This document shows positions 1-8,570 of a stretch of DNA of 64,000 nt, in pieces. How positions within the stretch are numbered: the stretch's first letter is position 1; each line of letters opens with the position of its first letter. The stretch is from Chitinivibrionales bacterium (lineage in GTDB: Bacteria; Fibrobacterota; Chitinivibrionia; Chitinivibrionales; JANQEN01). A program made the translations under genes and the position numbers. The stretch is taken from positions 1 to 64,000 of the forward strand of contig JANQEN010000210.1 of assembly GCA_028278335.1 (NCBI GenBank), read 5' to 3'. The notes below the pieces were generated by a model. The model saw only the letters and a program-made list of their open reading frames with translations. It was not told the DNA's origin and did not search any database.

Positions 1-1
1 T

Positions 2-1318
2 CATGTACTTGCTCTTTTAGGCACTGCTGACAAAAATGGCAATACCCAGCTCTTTACAGGACGGGATAATGTGGCCTTTCAGAATGATGGCACCAACTAT
101 ATGGGCTGGAAGTTTGATGGCACTGATGATCGTTCTACCACTGATGATCCCTACAAGTATGCCTACTACATTGACATCCGCCATCAGAATATGAGCTCCG
201 CTTACATGGACTCGGTCTGTGATCCTATCCAAACTATAGCCACCGTTGATGCAGACATGATCACCGGTGATCTGGTTGATACTGCAGAGGGAGATCTTAA
301 TAGCGATGGTTTTTGCGAGGCTGAGGGAGCCTATATCCTACGAGCCAGTGACAACTCGGTCCACTTCAACCTTGATGCTGATGGGGCAACTGATGGGTGT
401 CAGTTCTACCCAGCTTTTAGGATCATCAACTACACAGCCCCCTCAAAGCCGCGGTATGTGAAGATGTATACCACAGCAGACACCATCTCTCTGGTGGATG
501 GCTACACCTATAACTGTTATCTTAATGATGCTGCAGATGAGCTTATTGTCCAGCTCGACACAGTACTGTGTAATGATGTGAAGCTCTATTTTGACTATGA
601 TGATGATTTGGCTGTAACCTTGGGCACTTTTACTGCCAAGGGTGGCGATGGTCATGATACGCTCTTTTGGCGCACCGAGAGTGAGTCACAGAACCTGGGT
701 TTTTGGATTCATCGCCGGGTAGCACCGACCTTTTATGATAGCCTTGCAGCAGCCATTGATAGCTCAACGCTAAAAGCTTCGCTTAAGGGAGCGGGTCTTC
801 TCTTTAAAAATGGCACAATAGCCACAGAGGATACTCAATGGGTATCCATTACCAAGGAGATCATTCCCGGTGCAGATGGAGGTACCTCCCATGGGCCTAT
901 TGAGTATGTGCATTTGGATTTTGGCTTGTTAAATCATGTGCTTTACGAGTATAAACTTGAAGTAGTCAGTATGGACTGGGGCAAAGAGGAGCATGGCCCT
1001 GTTGCTGTGATGCCTCTGCCCATATTACCTGGTCAGTTCATGCTCTTTCACAACTTCCCCAATCCAGTAAAGCACTACACCTTAATCCGCTTCGACCTGC
1101 CAGAGAAATCCTCGGTCTCTCTTAATGTATACAACCTCCAGGGCCGGTTGGTCTCACAGCTCGTTCGTCCTGGCAAGAAGTGGAAACCTGGGTTCCATCG
1201 CATCCGCTGGGACTGCCGTGATAATCGAGGCAGAAAGCTCGCCTCCGGTCCCTACATCTACCGCTTGCAGGCTGGTACTAAGTATGCCAAGTCGAGGTTG
1301 ATGATTCTGTTGAAATAG
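2..1318 (+). CDS. Secreted protein, C-terminal part, with FlgD-like sorting domain (5' truncated by window)
   Basis: The reading frame is open from the first bases of the window, so this is the C-terminal 438 residues of a larger protein and the GTG at 71 is not a real start. The visible N-terminal part is an acidic, beta-rich, Asp/Thr-rich extracellular-type sequence that I do not recognise. The last ~95 residues form a FlgD-like / type IX secretion C-terminal domain: a FPNP motif, then IRFDLPEKSSVSLNVYNL, a hydrophobic strand, WDCRDNRGRKLASGPYIYRL and a short basic tail. In FCB bacteria such domains direct proteins to the cell surface or outside. A second protein at 38208 ends in the same type of domain. 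The function of the main body is unknown. Confidence 0.8.
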   Translation, partial: HVLALLGTADKNGNTQLFTGRDNVAFQNDGTNYMGWKFDGTDDRSTTDDPYKYAYYIDIRHQNMSSAYMDSVCDPIQTIATVDADMITGDLVDTAEGDLNSDGFCEAEGAYILRASDNSVHFNLDADGATDGCQFYPAFRIINYTAPSKPRYVKMYTTADTISLVDGYTYNCYLNDAADELIVQLDTVLCNDVKLYFDYDDDLAVTLGTFTAKGGDGHDTLFWRTESESQNLGFWIHRRVAPTFYDSLAAAIDSSTLKASLKGAGLLFKNGTIATEDTQWVSITKEIIPGADGGTSHGPIEYVHLDFGLLNHVLYEYKLEVVSMDWGKEEHGPVAVMPLPILPGQFMLFHNFPNPVKHYTLIRFDLPEKSSVSLNVYNLQGRLVSQLVRPGKKWKPGFHRIRWDCRDNRGRKLASGPYIYRLQAGTKYAKSRLMILLK

Positions 1319-1439
1319 CACTCATTCCTAATTGCATTGCAATAGTAGGGGCGCTGCTTGTCTGCGCCCTCTGTTATGTTTTGGGGTTGAATCTCTACAA
1401 AGTGTGTATTGTCACCACAGACATGCCAAAGACCAAAAC

Positions 1440-2135
1440 CAATCTCCCGGAGTCGTGAACGCAAAAATCAGTTGCCCCAATCGACTTCCCGGGGCCGATA
1501 ACCCAATTTCTGACTCAACCAATCAACTTCCCGGAAAGGAGAATCCCATTTCTTGAGAGCCCAACCTACCTTTTTTTACCGGAAACATAATCTCTGTCCA
1601 TTTCAAGCAACTTTCCCACACCGGAAACCGCATTGTTATCCAGAGCAATCTGCCTCACGGAATCGAGGACTCTATCAAAAGCGGCCAGAATCCACTTCCC
1701 TGCACTGTGGACTCAATTGAGGGCGGCCACAATCGACTCTCCGGGATCGGGAAGTTCACTTGGTTCGATTAGAATCAACCCCTTTGGATCCGCAAGGTAC
1801 ATTGTGTTAGAACTGAATGGGGTTTCCGGCTTGGGAAGGTACATCTGAGTCAAAGGAGATCAACTTTGCGGTACCGGAAGCTCAATACCAGGTATGACTC
1901 TTATTATATCTCTGACAATACCAAAACAATGCTTGGCAAAACACCCACATTTCAATACAAACAGGGCGTAAATATTCTTTAGATAGGCTCAGTTACCCTG
2001 TGAGGGGGCTCAACTTCGCTATAAGGGGGCTGGTTTTCAATGCAAGTGGTCTCAATTATTGTTATAGCTGGTCTAATATTCGTTATGAGGGAGCATAATT
2101 TTTAATGATTAGGGCTCACTTTTTATGTGTCGCCG
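1440..2135. repeat. Decayed 21-bp periodic repeat array
   Basis: About 700 bp built from degenerate units spaced 21 or 42 bp apart. In the first part (about 1440-1900) the core resembles AATCAACTTCCCGG. Cores start near 1479, 1521, 1542, 1563, 1605, 1647, 1689, 1731, 1773 and 1858, all close to multiples of 21 apart. CCGG-like ends fall at 1450, 1492, 1534, 1582, 1624, 1660, 1744, 1829 and 1871, and the 48 and 36 bp irregularities cancel out. In the second part (1986-2133) seven units begin GGCTCA or a variant at about 1986, 2007, 2028, 2049, 2071, 2092 and 2113. No frame runs through it without stops, so it is not a 7-residue protein repeat. The unit length is two helical turns. Function unknown. 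Confidence 0.75.
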
Positions 2136-2302
2136 AATAATGTTTGGAAGAGCTGGTAGGAGTTTCGATGTTGAAAAGAATGTCTGAATCAGGATGAAGG
2201 CGCAGACAAGCAGCGCCCCTACGGGAAAAGAAGTGTAGAGTTTAAAGTGCCTAAAGTGAGCTAAAGTTTGAAAAATGACGAGGCATTTTGAACTTATAAA
2301 GT

Positions 2303-2335
2303 AATGGATCGCGTCGCTTCGCTCGCAATGACAAA
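2303..2335 (-). repeat. Dispersed-repeat motif (TCATTGCGAGCGAAGCGA type)
   Basis: Read on the minus strand this contains TCATTGCGAGCGAAGCGACG followed by CGATCC. That motif is typical of short interspersed repeats found between genes in many bacterial genomes. Only one copy is visible here, so family membership rests on recognition rather than on repetition within the window. Confidence 0.45.
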
Positions 2336-2379
2336 TATGGTTTGACCTTGATCAATCTTTTAATTTTTTGAGTTAGCCA

Positions 2380-2500
2380 GGTGGAAGGTGGCCGAAGGCC
2401 AGTCCGAGCATAGCGAGGACGGACCGGAGGGTAGCCTGGAGAGCACCCGACCAAGGGAGGAAATTGTGCGGCGGCCCGAATGAAATGAGGGCAACTCCCA
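2380..2500. other. GC-rich structured intergenic block
   Basis: This GC-rich patch in an AT-rich intergenic region contains the palindrome GGCCGAAGGCC (2390-2400) and short echoing motifs such as GAGCATAGCGAGGAC and CGAATGAAATGAGGGC. It looks like the body of a structured dispersed repeat next to the 2303-2335 motif. The long minus-strand open frame across it reads repeat sequence and is not convincing as a gene. The rest of the 1319-2676 gap shows no gene. Confidence 0.35.
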
Positions 2501-2676
2501 TATCCTTTTTTAAAATCTTTCAATTTATTGATAGTGCTGTGATCAAAATAAAGGAGGCGCTTAACTTTGATATTAATTATTGTGAAAGACAATAAATAGT
2601 GAATCCAATATAGGCAATCAAAGGTAACCATTATATTTTCTTCATAGGTACAATTCGTATTCAGTAGCTTTCAATT

Positions 2677-3447
2677 ATGATTAAATACATTAAGTCATCA
2701 ATCCCTCTTTTCTTTCTGGTATTGGCCATTACCAACACCTTTGGCCAGGGAAGAGTACTACCCCTAAACAGAGTGAAACCAACAATTGTTAGAATCCTTC
2801 CCCATGACAAGGAGGCCTTTACCCAGGGCCTTGTCTATTACAAGGGGGAGCTATTAGAAAGTACTGGACTGTATGGCAAGTCAACGCTTCGTCGTATAGA
2901 TATTACCACGGGTTCTACAAAAGAGATCATACCCCTGGCAGACCTCTTTGGTGAGGGGCTCACTACTCTTAATAATAAGGCAATTCAGCTGACCTGGAAA
3001 AGTGGGTATGCATTTATTTATCACTTCCCCAACCTCACCATGAAGGGACATTTTCGTTACCAGGGAGAGGGATGGGGTTTAACAACCTTGGGTAACAATT
3101 TTTTAATGAGCAATGGTAGCGACACACTGTATGTTCGGGACAGTACCTTTTCTATTGTGCGTACCATGGCCGTACAGAGTGCGGGGAAAAAAGTTACTTG
3201 GTTAAATGAATTGGAATGTGCTCGAGGAAAAGTATATGCCAATGTGCTCAACCATGATCATGTTTTTGAGATTGATCCTGCTTCGGGTAATGTTTTGCGA
3301 GCCATCGATTGTCAAGCATTGGTTGCCCAAGCAACAGGTGGGAACCAGCAACAGGTACTTAATGGAATTGCCTATAGTAAAGAGACTGACCTTTTTTACT
3401 TAACCGGCAAAAACTGGCCCTTTCTATTCGAGGTCAGAATCCCCTAA
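2677..3447 (+). CDS. Glutaminyl-peptide cyclotransferase family protein, secreted
   Basis: 256 residues. A signal peptide (about 1-24, ending near TFGQG) precedes a glutamine cyclotransferase domain of the beta-propeller type (PF05096). Recognisable motifs are HDKEAFTQGLVY, the ESTGLYGKSTLRRID stretch, WLNELECARGKVYANV and VLNGIAYSKETDLFYLTGK near the end. The family converts N-terminal Gln of peptides to pyroglutamate. The protein probably acts in the periplasm or outside the cell. The length matches the bacterial family. Its 3' end overlaps the convergent dus gene by 24 bp, so no terminator lies between them. The ATG at 2677 is chosen because it gives a complete signal peptide. Confidence 0.88.
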   Translation: MIKYIKSSIPLFFLVLAITNTFGQGRVLPLNRVKPTIVRILPHDKEAFTQGLVYYKGELLESTGLYGKSTLRRIDITTGSTKEIIPLADLFGEGLTTLNNKAIQLTWKSGYAFIYHFPNLTMKGHFRYQGEGWGLTTLGNNFLMSNGSDTLYVRDSTFSIVRTMAVQSAGKKVTWLNELECARGKVYANVLNHDHVFEIDPASGNVLRAIDCQALVAQATGGNQQQVLNGIAYSKETDLFYLTGKNWPFLFEVRIP

Positions 3448-4410
3448 TTCAGATCGATCTATACCCACCACGAAAAAATCCTCTATACGTTTTTCAATCT
3501 GATCGGCAGTTTGTGAGCGAAAGACCTGATTCCTAAAGGTAGACGCTCCAGGGATGCCTTTGGCATACCAGGCAACATGTTTTTTCATCTCTGCAGCAGC
3601 AAGCGTATCACCATGTACTCTGCGATACTCTTGAAAGTGATGGAGAGCAACTCTTTTCCTCTCGCTCCAGGAGATTGGTGTTATGGTACTGTTTTTTAGA
3701 TACTCCTTGAGTTGCTTAAAAATCCATGGATTGCCATAGACACTTCTCCCAATCATAATTGAATCACACCCAGTTTGTTCCATCATGGCTTTACCATCCT
3801 GGGGAGTGATAATGTCACCATTACCAATAACTGGAATAGAAACAGACTCCTTTACTCGTGCTATTCGCTCCCAAAAAGAGTGACCGGTAAAGGCCATGGT
3901 CTTTGAACGGGGATGGACCGCTATGGCAGAGACACCGGCCTCTTCGGCAATTTTTGCGATTTCACAATCAACCCACTGGTGCTTAAGCCATCCAGAGCGA
4001 ATCTTTACAGTCACGGGAATTGATATGGCCTTTACCATGGCTGTGAGGATTTGGGAAAAAAGTTGTGGGTCTTTAAGCAAGGCAGAGCCACCATTTTTCT
4101 TTACCACCTTTGGAACAGGGCACCCGCTGTTAAGATCGATAAAGTCAGGTTGAAAGGTCTGTTCAATATATTGGGCTGCCTCTGCAAGTCGGCCAGGATG
4201 CGATCCAAAGAGCTGAATACCAATGGGTCTTTCAGATTCGTTAAAAGCTGCAAGGGTGGCAACTCCCTGTTTATTATACTTAACGCTCTCTGCGCTCACC
4301 ATTTCCGACACCACCACATCGGCGCCCATCTCTTTACAGATTGATCGGAATACTTGATCGGTTATTCCTGCCATGGGCGCTAAGAAAATCTTATTGGTAA
4401 AAAGGTCCAT
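3424..4410 (-). CDS. dusB: tRNA-dihydrouridine synthase (DusB family)
   Basis: 328 residues, a full-length Dus flavoprotein that reduces uridine to dihydrouridine in the D-loop of tRNA. The FMN-binding start APMAGITDQVFR lies near residue 11. The catalytic Cys is in LNSGCPVPKVVKKNGGSALL (about residue 96). SIPVIGNGDI and MIGRSVYGNPWIFKQL are the phosphate-binding motifs. The helical C-terminal tRNA-binding domain follows, with MKKHVAWYAKGIPG. The PKV.KNGG form of the active-site loop favours the DusB subgroup. It is divergent from the PAC2 gene (104 bp gap) and convergent with the cyclotransferase gene. Confidence 0.93.
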   Translation of the reverse strand: MDLFTNKIFLAPMAGITDQVFRSICKEMGADVVVSEMVSAESVKYNKQGVATLAAFNESERPIGIQLFGSHPGRLAEAAQYIEQTFQPDFIDLNSGCPVPKVVKKNGGSALLKDPQLFSQILTAMVKAISIPVTVKIRSGWLKHQWVDCEIAKIAEEAGVSAIAVHPRSKTMAFTGHSFWERIARVKESVSIPVIGNGDIITPQDGKAMMEQTGCDSIMIGRSVYGNPWIFKQLKEYLKNSTITPISWSERKRVALHHFQEYRRVHGDTLAAAEMKKHVAWYAKGIPGASTFRNQVFRSQTADQIEKRIEDFFVVGIDRSELGDSDLE

Positions 4411-4514
4411 ATTATTATTTTTCCATGAGTTACAAAAAAACTATTTTAAAAATCAGTGAAACAGCGGTAAAATATAGTATAGTAAAATACTTTTCTTGAA
4501 AAAGGAGCCCAAGG

Positions 4515-5447
4515 TTGATTAAGATTTTTAAAAGCATTCAGTTTTCTACAGCACCGATTATGTTTGCAGCTTGGCCGGGAATGGGTAACGTTGGTATCAT
4601 TGCCATGGATTATTTACGCACCAAACTTAATGCGCAAGTCTTTGCCGAGATAGATATGGCTTCGTTTTTTATCCCCGATTCTATCATTGTAAAGGATGGT
4701 AACGCGCAACTACCGGAGATTCCAGGGGCACTTTTCTATTTTCAAAACAATCCCGATGTCATCATTTTTGAGAGTAATGCCCAGGTCGTTGGGAAAGATG
4801 GGATAACCATTATAAAAACTATCTTAAGCCTCGCTGACAAATTTAATGTCAAACAGATTTATACAGCAGCAGCCTATGCACAACCAATGAGTCACAATGC
4901 TCCCTCTAAAGTACACTATGCAATCAACCACCCATCGCTTCTTAACAAAATCAAAAAATATCAGGTCTCAGCAATGCCAGATGGTTATATTGCCGGACTT
5001 AACGGACTTCTTTTGGGAATCGCCGCAACCCAAGATATCAATGCCTGTTGCTTTTTAGGAACAATCCCCTCCTTTGCAAGCAACCTCTCCTACCCTAAGG
5101 CTTCCTTAGAGATTATCAAGACCTTTGAAAACATCCTCAATATTAAGCTTGATCACAAAGAGTTAGAAGATAGCATTGCCATTGTCAATCGTCAACTTGC
5201 TGCCATTGAAGACCGTATCAAAGAGTATTTCCCCTCTGCCATGGAAAAGGATGAAGAGATGCCCGATGTCAAGGAGGAGGAAGTGCCTCATTACATCATG
5301 GAAAAGATAGAACGGCTATTTATGGAAGTAAAGCAGGATAAATCAAAGGCAAAAAAGCTTAAGGAAGAATTGGACCGCTGGAAATTGTACGAACTCTATG
5401 AGCACCGCTTTTTAGACCTCTTTAAGGATGATGAAAAAGATACGTAG
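4515..5447 (+). CDS. PAC2 family protein
   Basis: 310 residues. Residues ~15-215 match the PAC2 (proteasome assembly chaperone 2-like, PF09754) fold: AAWPGMGNVG near the start, then DVIIFESNAQV and the glycine-rich PDGYIAGLNGLLLG. A charged helical C-terminal region (~215-310) probably forms a coiled coil. Bacterial PAC2 proteins occur widely, including in species without proteasomes, and their function is not established. The start is TTG at 4515, chosen because AAAGGAG lies 8 bp upstream and no better start exists. The gene sits alone between dusB and dinB. Confidence 0.85.
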   Translation: MIKIFKSIQFSTAPIMFAAWPGMGNVGIIAMDYLRTKLNAQVFAEIDMASFFIPDSIIVKDGNAQLPEIPGALFYFQNNPDVIIFESNAQVVGKDGITIIKTILSLADKFNVKQIYTAAAYAQPMSHNAPSKVHYAINHPSLLNKIKKYQVSAMPDGYIAGLNGLLLGIAATQDINACCFLGTIPSFASNLSYPKASLEIIKTFENILNIKLDHKELEDSIAIVNRQLAAIEDRIKEYFPSAMEKDEEMPDVKEEEVPHYIMEKIERLFMEVKQDKSKAKKLKEELDRWKLYELYEHRFLDLFKDDEKDT

Positions 5448-5474
5448 ACATCCCTCCTAATTATCTTTGATGGA

Positions 5475-6662
5475 TCATCTCTTTTTTTTCAACTCTCCAG
5501 CACGGACAATAGCGGTTTTTCCAAAACGAGAAGCAATGGCGTCCATAGCTCGCTCAGAATGGTCCCAGCCATCAATAGAATCATTCTGACTAAAAAGATC
5601 CTGCTGAAAGGTTCTATCGAAGCTAGTTATCCCCACACCAATGAGTCGCAGTCCCTTTAAATGAGCAGACTCTTTCTCTAAAAGCATACGTGCGTATGAA
5701 AAAATATCCCGGGCTAACTGAACCGGCTCATCAAGAGTAATCCGTCGCGAATGCCGTGCAAAGTTCGGCTTACGATAGGTCAGCACCACAGTTCGACCGC
5801 TGCAACAGGCTTTCCGCGCCCGCATAGCAACCTCCCGTGACAGAGACAAAAGGGTTTGTCGCCACAGTTCAGGGTCAAAACAGTCTTGACTAAAGGTGTG
5901 CTCCCGGGAGATTGATTTTGCTTTACTTTCCTCTTCCATGGGTCGTTCATCTCTGCCACGGCACAAGTTATACAATATCCGCCCCTGTTTTCCAAACCAT
6001 CGCTCCAGTGTTTGGTTCGGCACCTCCTGTAACTCTCCTATTTTTTGTATACCCTTTTTTGACAAAGCTTTTTCTGTAATTTTTCCTACTCCCCATATTC
6101 GTGACACAGCAAGTGGCCCAAGCCAGGCAATAAGTTTTCCTTCTTCAAAGGGTACGATGGTGATCCCCTGCGGCTTATCAAGATCCGAGGCCAATTTAGC
6201 ACAATACTTGTTATTCGCTACACCAATTGAGGCAGTAAGTCCAATCTCTTTTTGAATGGCTTCAGAGATTCGCTGGGCAGCTTTTTTCGGAGGGCCCCAG
6301 AGCTTCTCTGTCCCGCTCATATCCATAAAGGCCTCATCCACCGAGATCTGTTCAATGGTTGGTGTAAAGGAGTGTAAAAGGGCCATGATTTTTTTTGACT
6401 CCTCCACATACACAGCCATTCGGGGTCGCAGATATATTCCCTGGGGACACCGCTTATACGCAAGATTTATGGGCATAGCAGAGTGAACCCCAAAGACACG
6501 AGCCTCATAGCTTGCTGCTGAAACTACACCTCGATTGCCCGGAAGCGATCCAACAATCACCGGCTTCCCTTGTAAAGCAGTATTGTCCCGTTGCTCAATG
6601 GAGGTGAAAAAGGCGTCCATGTCAACGTGAAAAATCAAACGGTTTATCCTGTTATCTACCAT
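5475..6662 (-). CDS. dinB: DNA polymerase IV (Y-family translesion polymerase)
   Basis: 395 residues. The catalytic acidic residues are in FHVDMDAFFTSIEQ (about 11-24) and SVDEAFMDMSG (about 104). The palm/thumb motifs SIGVANNKYCAKLASDLDKP and GVGKITEKALSKKGI follow, then the little-finger domain. A QQDLF sequence near the C-terminus resembles the beta-clamp-binding motif. It copies damaged DNA and is normally induced by stress, but I see no clear LexA box upstream. It is convergent with the PAC2 gene (27 bp gap). Confidence 0.95.
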   Translation of the reverse strand: MVDNRINRLIFHVDMDAFFTSIEQRDNTALQGKPVIVGSLPGNRGVVSAASYEARVFGVHSAMPINLAYKRCPQGIYLRPRMAVYVEESKKIMALLHSFTPTIEQISVDEAFMDMSGTEKLWGPPKKAAQRISEAIQKEIGLTASIGVANNKYCAKLASDLDKPQGITIVPFEEGKLIAWLGPLAVSRIWGVGKITEKALSKKGIQKIGELQEVPNQTLERWFGKQGRILYNLCRGRDERPMEEESKAKSISREHTFSQDCFDPELWRQTLLSLSREVAMRARKACCSGRTVVLTYRKPNFARHSRRITLDEPVQLARDIFSYARMLLEKESAHLKGLRLIGVGITSFDRTFQQDLFSQNDSIDGWDHSERAMDAIASRFGKTAIVRAGELKKKR

Positions 6663-6767
6663 GTTACTTTCATTCCCAAAGCACGCTATACCACAATGAC
6701 TTCAATGAATTATCTGATAAGGCAAATTCCTTATTCACACGAAATTTTTCTATCATTTAAAAAATAG

Positions 6768-6796
6768 TGTAAAGTTCCACTCAGTTTTGGTATAAT
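6768..6796 (+). promoter_or_regulatory. Possible sigma-70 promoter for the 6838 gene
   Basis: A perfect TATAAT (6791-6796) stands 42 bp before the ATG at 6838, with TGTAAA as a weak -35 at 17-bp spacing. The downstream small genes lack obvious ribosome binding sites. Confidence 0.4.
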
Positions 6797-6837
6797 AATA
6801 GATATTGATAGGTTACTCATTCATTTTAACCTAGATT

Positions 6838-7035
6838 ATGGACCAAAAAGATTCACAGAAGCAGTCAAAAAAGGCCTTTTTAGGCATTCACTTTCAATGC
6901 TGTAATATATACGGGAGAATATATAAGAACAAAAACCAAACAGCCTATGAAGGAATGTGCCCCGGATGTAGGAGAAAAATCCAGGTAGCCATAGGCAAAG
7001 AAGGTACTAATTCCCGATTCTTTATTGCCGATTAA
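6838..7035 (+). CDS. Small putative zinc-ribbon protein
   Basis: 65 residues with two Cys pairs, FQCCNIYGRIYKN and GMCPGCRRKIQV, followed by IGKEGTNSRFF. Paired Cys about 27 residues apart with an aromatic/basic region between them suggest a small zinc ribbon. Short proteins of this pattern (Y.R.Y.N, then Y.G.CP.C, then GT..RFF) recur in bacteria as conserved hypotheticals. The role is unknown. It is preceded by a plausible promoter and followed at 106 bp by another small gene on the same strand. Confidence 0.7.
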   Translation: MDQKDSQKQSKKAFLGIHFQCCNIYGRIYKNKNQTAYEGMCPGCRRKIQVAIGKEGTNSRFFIAD

Positions 7036-7141
7036 TGGAATTATTTGATTTTTTTATAGAATTAACGTATATTAGTCAGATATTTTTTGCAATTCTATTC
7101 CATTAAGATCACAATAACACTTAATTGTTTAGATACCAATA

Positions 7142-7339
7142 ATGGAAATTATTAAAGCTCTTTGGATAGCAATTTTTTTCTTCTTCACGCTCATGCTTCT
7201 ATTTATCTGGAGCAAAATAGCAGTAATCACCAATAAGATAAAGAATATATCAACTTTAATTGAAAAGAGTGCTGCTATAAACTTAGATGATCACAGTGAA
7301 GAAGAGGATGATCAATCAGATACTGAGGAACAAAAATAG
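7142..7339 (+). CDS. Small single-pass membrane protein with acidic tail
   Basis: 65 residues. One transmembrane helix (about 5-27, IKALWIAIFFFFTLMLLFIW), an amphipathic juxtamembrane segment (SKIAVITNKIKNISTLIEKS), and a very acidic tail of Asp, Glu, Ser and Gln. I recognise no family. The layout resembles the starts of the genes at 7640, 56501 and 58423. No strong ribosome binding site precedes the ATG. Confidence 0.55.
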   Translation: MEIIKALWIAIFFFFTLMLLFIWSKIAVITNKIKNISTLIEKSAAINLDDHSEEEDDQSDTEEQK

Positions 7340-7639
7340 CCAAGAAACGATTTCTATCCAACTGAGAATCTATTCGCTCTTTGACATATAACTGAAAAGC
7401 ACCTACTCGGATGTGACTGGTTTAAGCAAACCACAACTACTTTGATTGCCGGGAATTAAAAGTATGCCATAGAATACATATCATCTTAGAATCTGCAATA
7501 GTACATTTGTTATCCTTCGAGTACTTAGGCGGACAGCCTTTATTCTGCAGTATTAATCACACTAAATTTGAATCGGCATAACGCCATTCAATCACAAGAA
7601 ATAATCAAACCCGGTGAATTGTACCATTTTTTTGACTGA
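7340..7639. other. Intergenic, no gene seen
   Basis: About 300 bp of AT-rich sequence between two small membrane-protein genes. No convincing open frame, RNA gene or terminator hairpin is visible. Confidence 0.5.
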
Positions 7640-8449
7640 ATGAAAGGTCAAAACACTAAACCAATTTGGAGTGAATTTATTATGGTTTTAACACCATTAG
7701 CTTTAACGACAATTTTGATAGTCTTTATCCTGCAAATCATTACTATAATACGTGTAGAAAAAATACACGCATTACTAAAACGCAGACAGGATAACAGAGG
7801 TCGGGATTTTTCAAAAAGATCCCCCAAAAAAGACTCTCATCAAAAAGACAACAGAAACAATAAAAAACCATCTCCCAAATCAACTCAAAAGGGATACACT
7901 CCTGTCTCTTCAGTTGATAAGTCCCTTAGGGACATCAATCTCCGTTTAAAAAATGCGGAAAAAAACCAAGAAGAGGCTCGAAGAAAGTTGAATGACGGGG
8001 GAAAACGAGGCGGCTCTGGAAGAAACAAGCAGAACAGACCTCAAAGAAGGAATTCCGAAAGACGGAATAACGATCGACGGGACAATAAAAAACAGCATCA
8101 CCCAAAAAAGGAAAGACCATCAACTCCTCAGGAAAGTAAACCTGAGACCATCAATTTGTCTCAACTGGAATCAGAGGTTGTCACTAAAGAAGTACAACAA
8201 CCAATTACACCAGCTCCGGTAAACACAGATACAAACAATTCTGAAGAAAAGTTTGGTCGAGGAAACAAGATTACCGTGAAGCGTCGTTCCTTGAATGGTG
8301 AGGAGCAGGAATCTGTTGATACTCAAACAGCACCACAGGAGAGTACAGAGAAACCTGTTGAGAGCCCAGCACCTATTGAAAGCCAAGAAATAGCCCCAAA
8401 AGCCGAAGAGGCTACTGAGGATCAACAAATTAGTTTTGGCCGAAGATAG
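7640..8449 (+). CDS. Membrane-anchored, strongly basic low-complexity protein
   Basis: 269 residues. A transmembrane helix (about 14-36, MVLTPLALTTILIVFILQII) is followed by a Lys/Arg/Asn/Gln-rich tract, a short predicted coiled coil (DINLRLKNAEKNQEEARRKL), and a second extremely basic tract with repeated RRN/DRR/NKK elements. The tail (about 165-269) is acidic, Pro/Glu-rich and carries two similar FGRG/FGRR motifs. The composition suggests a disordered cytoplasmic tail able to bind nucleic acid or ribosomes, which is inference only. A good terminator follows. No family recognised. Confidence 0.65.
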   Translation: MKGQNTKPIWSEFIMVLTPLALTTILIVFILQIITIIRVEKIHALLKRRQDNRGRDFSKRSPKKDSHQKDNRNNKKPSPKSTQKGYTPVSSVDKSLRDINLRLKNAEKNQEEARRKLNDGGKRGGSGRNKQNRPQRRNSERRNNDRRDNKKQHHPKKERPSTPQESKPETINLSQLESEVVTKEVQQPITPAPVNTDTNNSEEKFGRGNKITVKRRSLNGEEQESVDTQTAPQESTEKPVESPAPIESQEIAPKAEEATEDQQISFGRR

Positions 8450-8472
8450 TATTTTTAAAATTTGAAATAACT

Positions 8473-8508
8473 AAAAAGCCGGTGGATATTATTCATCGGC
8501 TTTTTTTA
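8473..8508 (+). terminator. Rho-independent terminator after the 7640 gene
   Basis: A hairpin with stem GCCGGTGGAT / ATTCATCGGC (two G-T pairs) is followed by a run of seven T, 24 bp after the stop codon at 8449. Confidence 0.85.
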
Positions 8509-8570
8509 TTTGGAAAATCGGGTCTTGGCTTTGTGGCAAAGATTGGTCATTTACTATTTTACCATGCAAT

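Noticed and set aside
1332..1848. Two plus-strand open frames within the 21-bp array
   Set aside because: They follow the repeat units, and stops occur between units in every frame; no coding signature.
1440..2135. CRISPR array
   Set aside because: Units are contiguous and degenerate with no conserved repeat separated by unique spacers, and no cas genes are present.
2251..2631. 126-codon minus-strand open frame
   Set aside because: It runs through the dispersed-repeat and GC-rich block; the translation is of low-quality repeat-derived type and it has no ribosome binding site.
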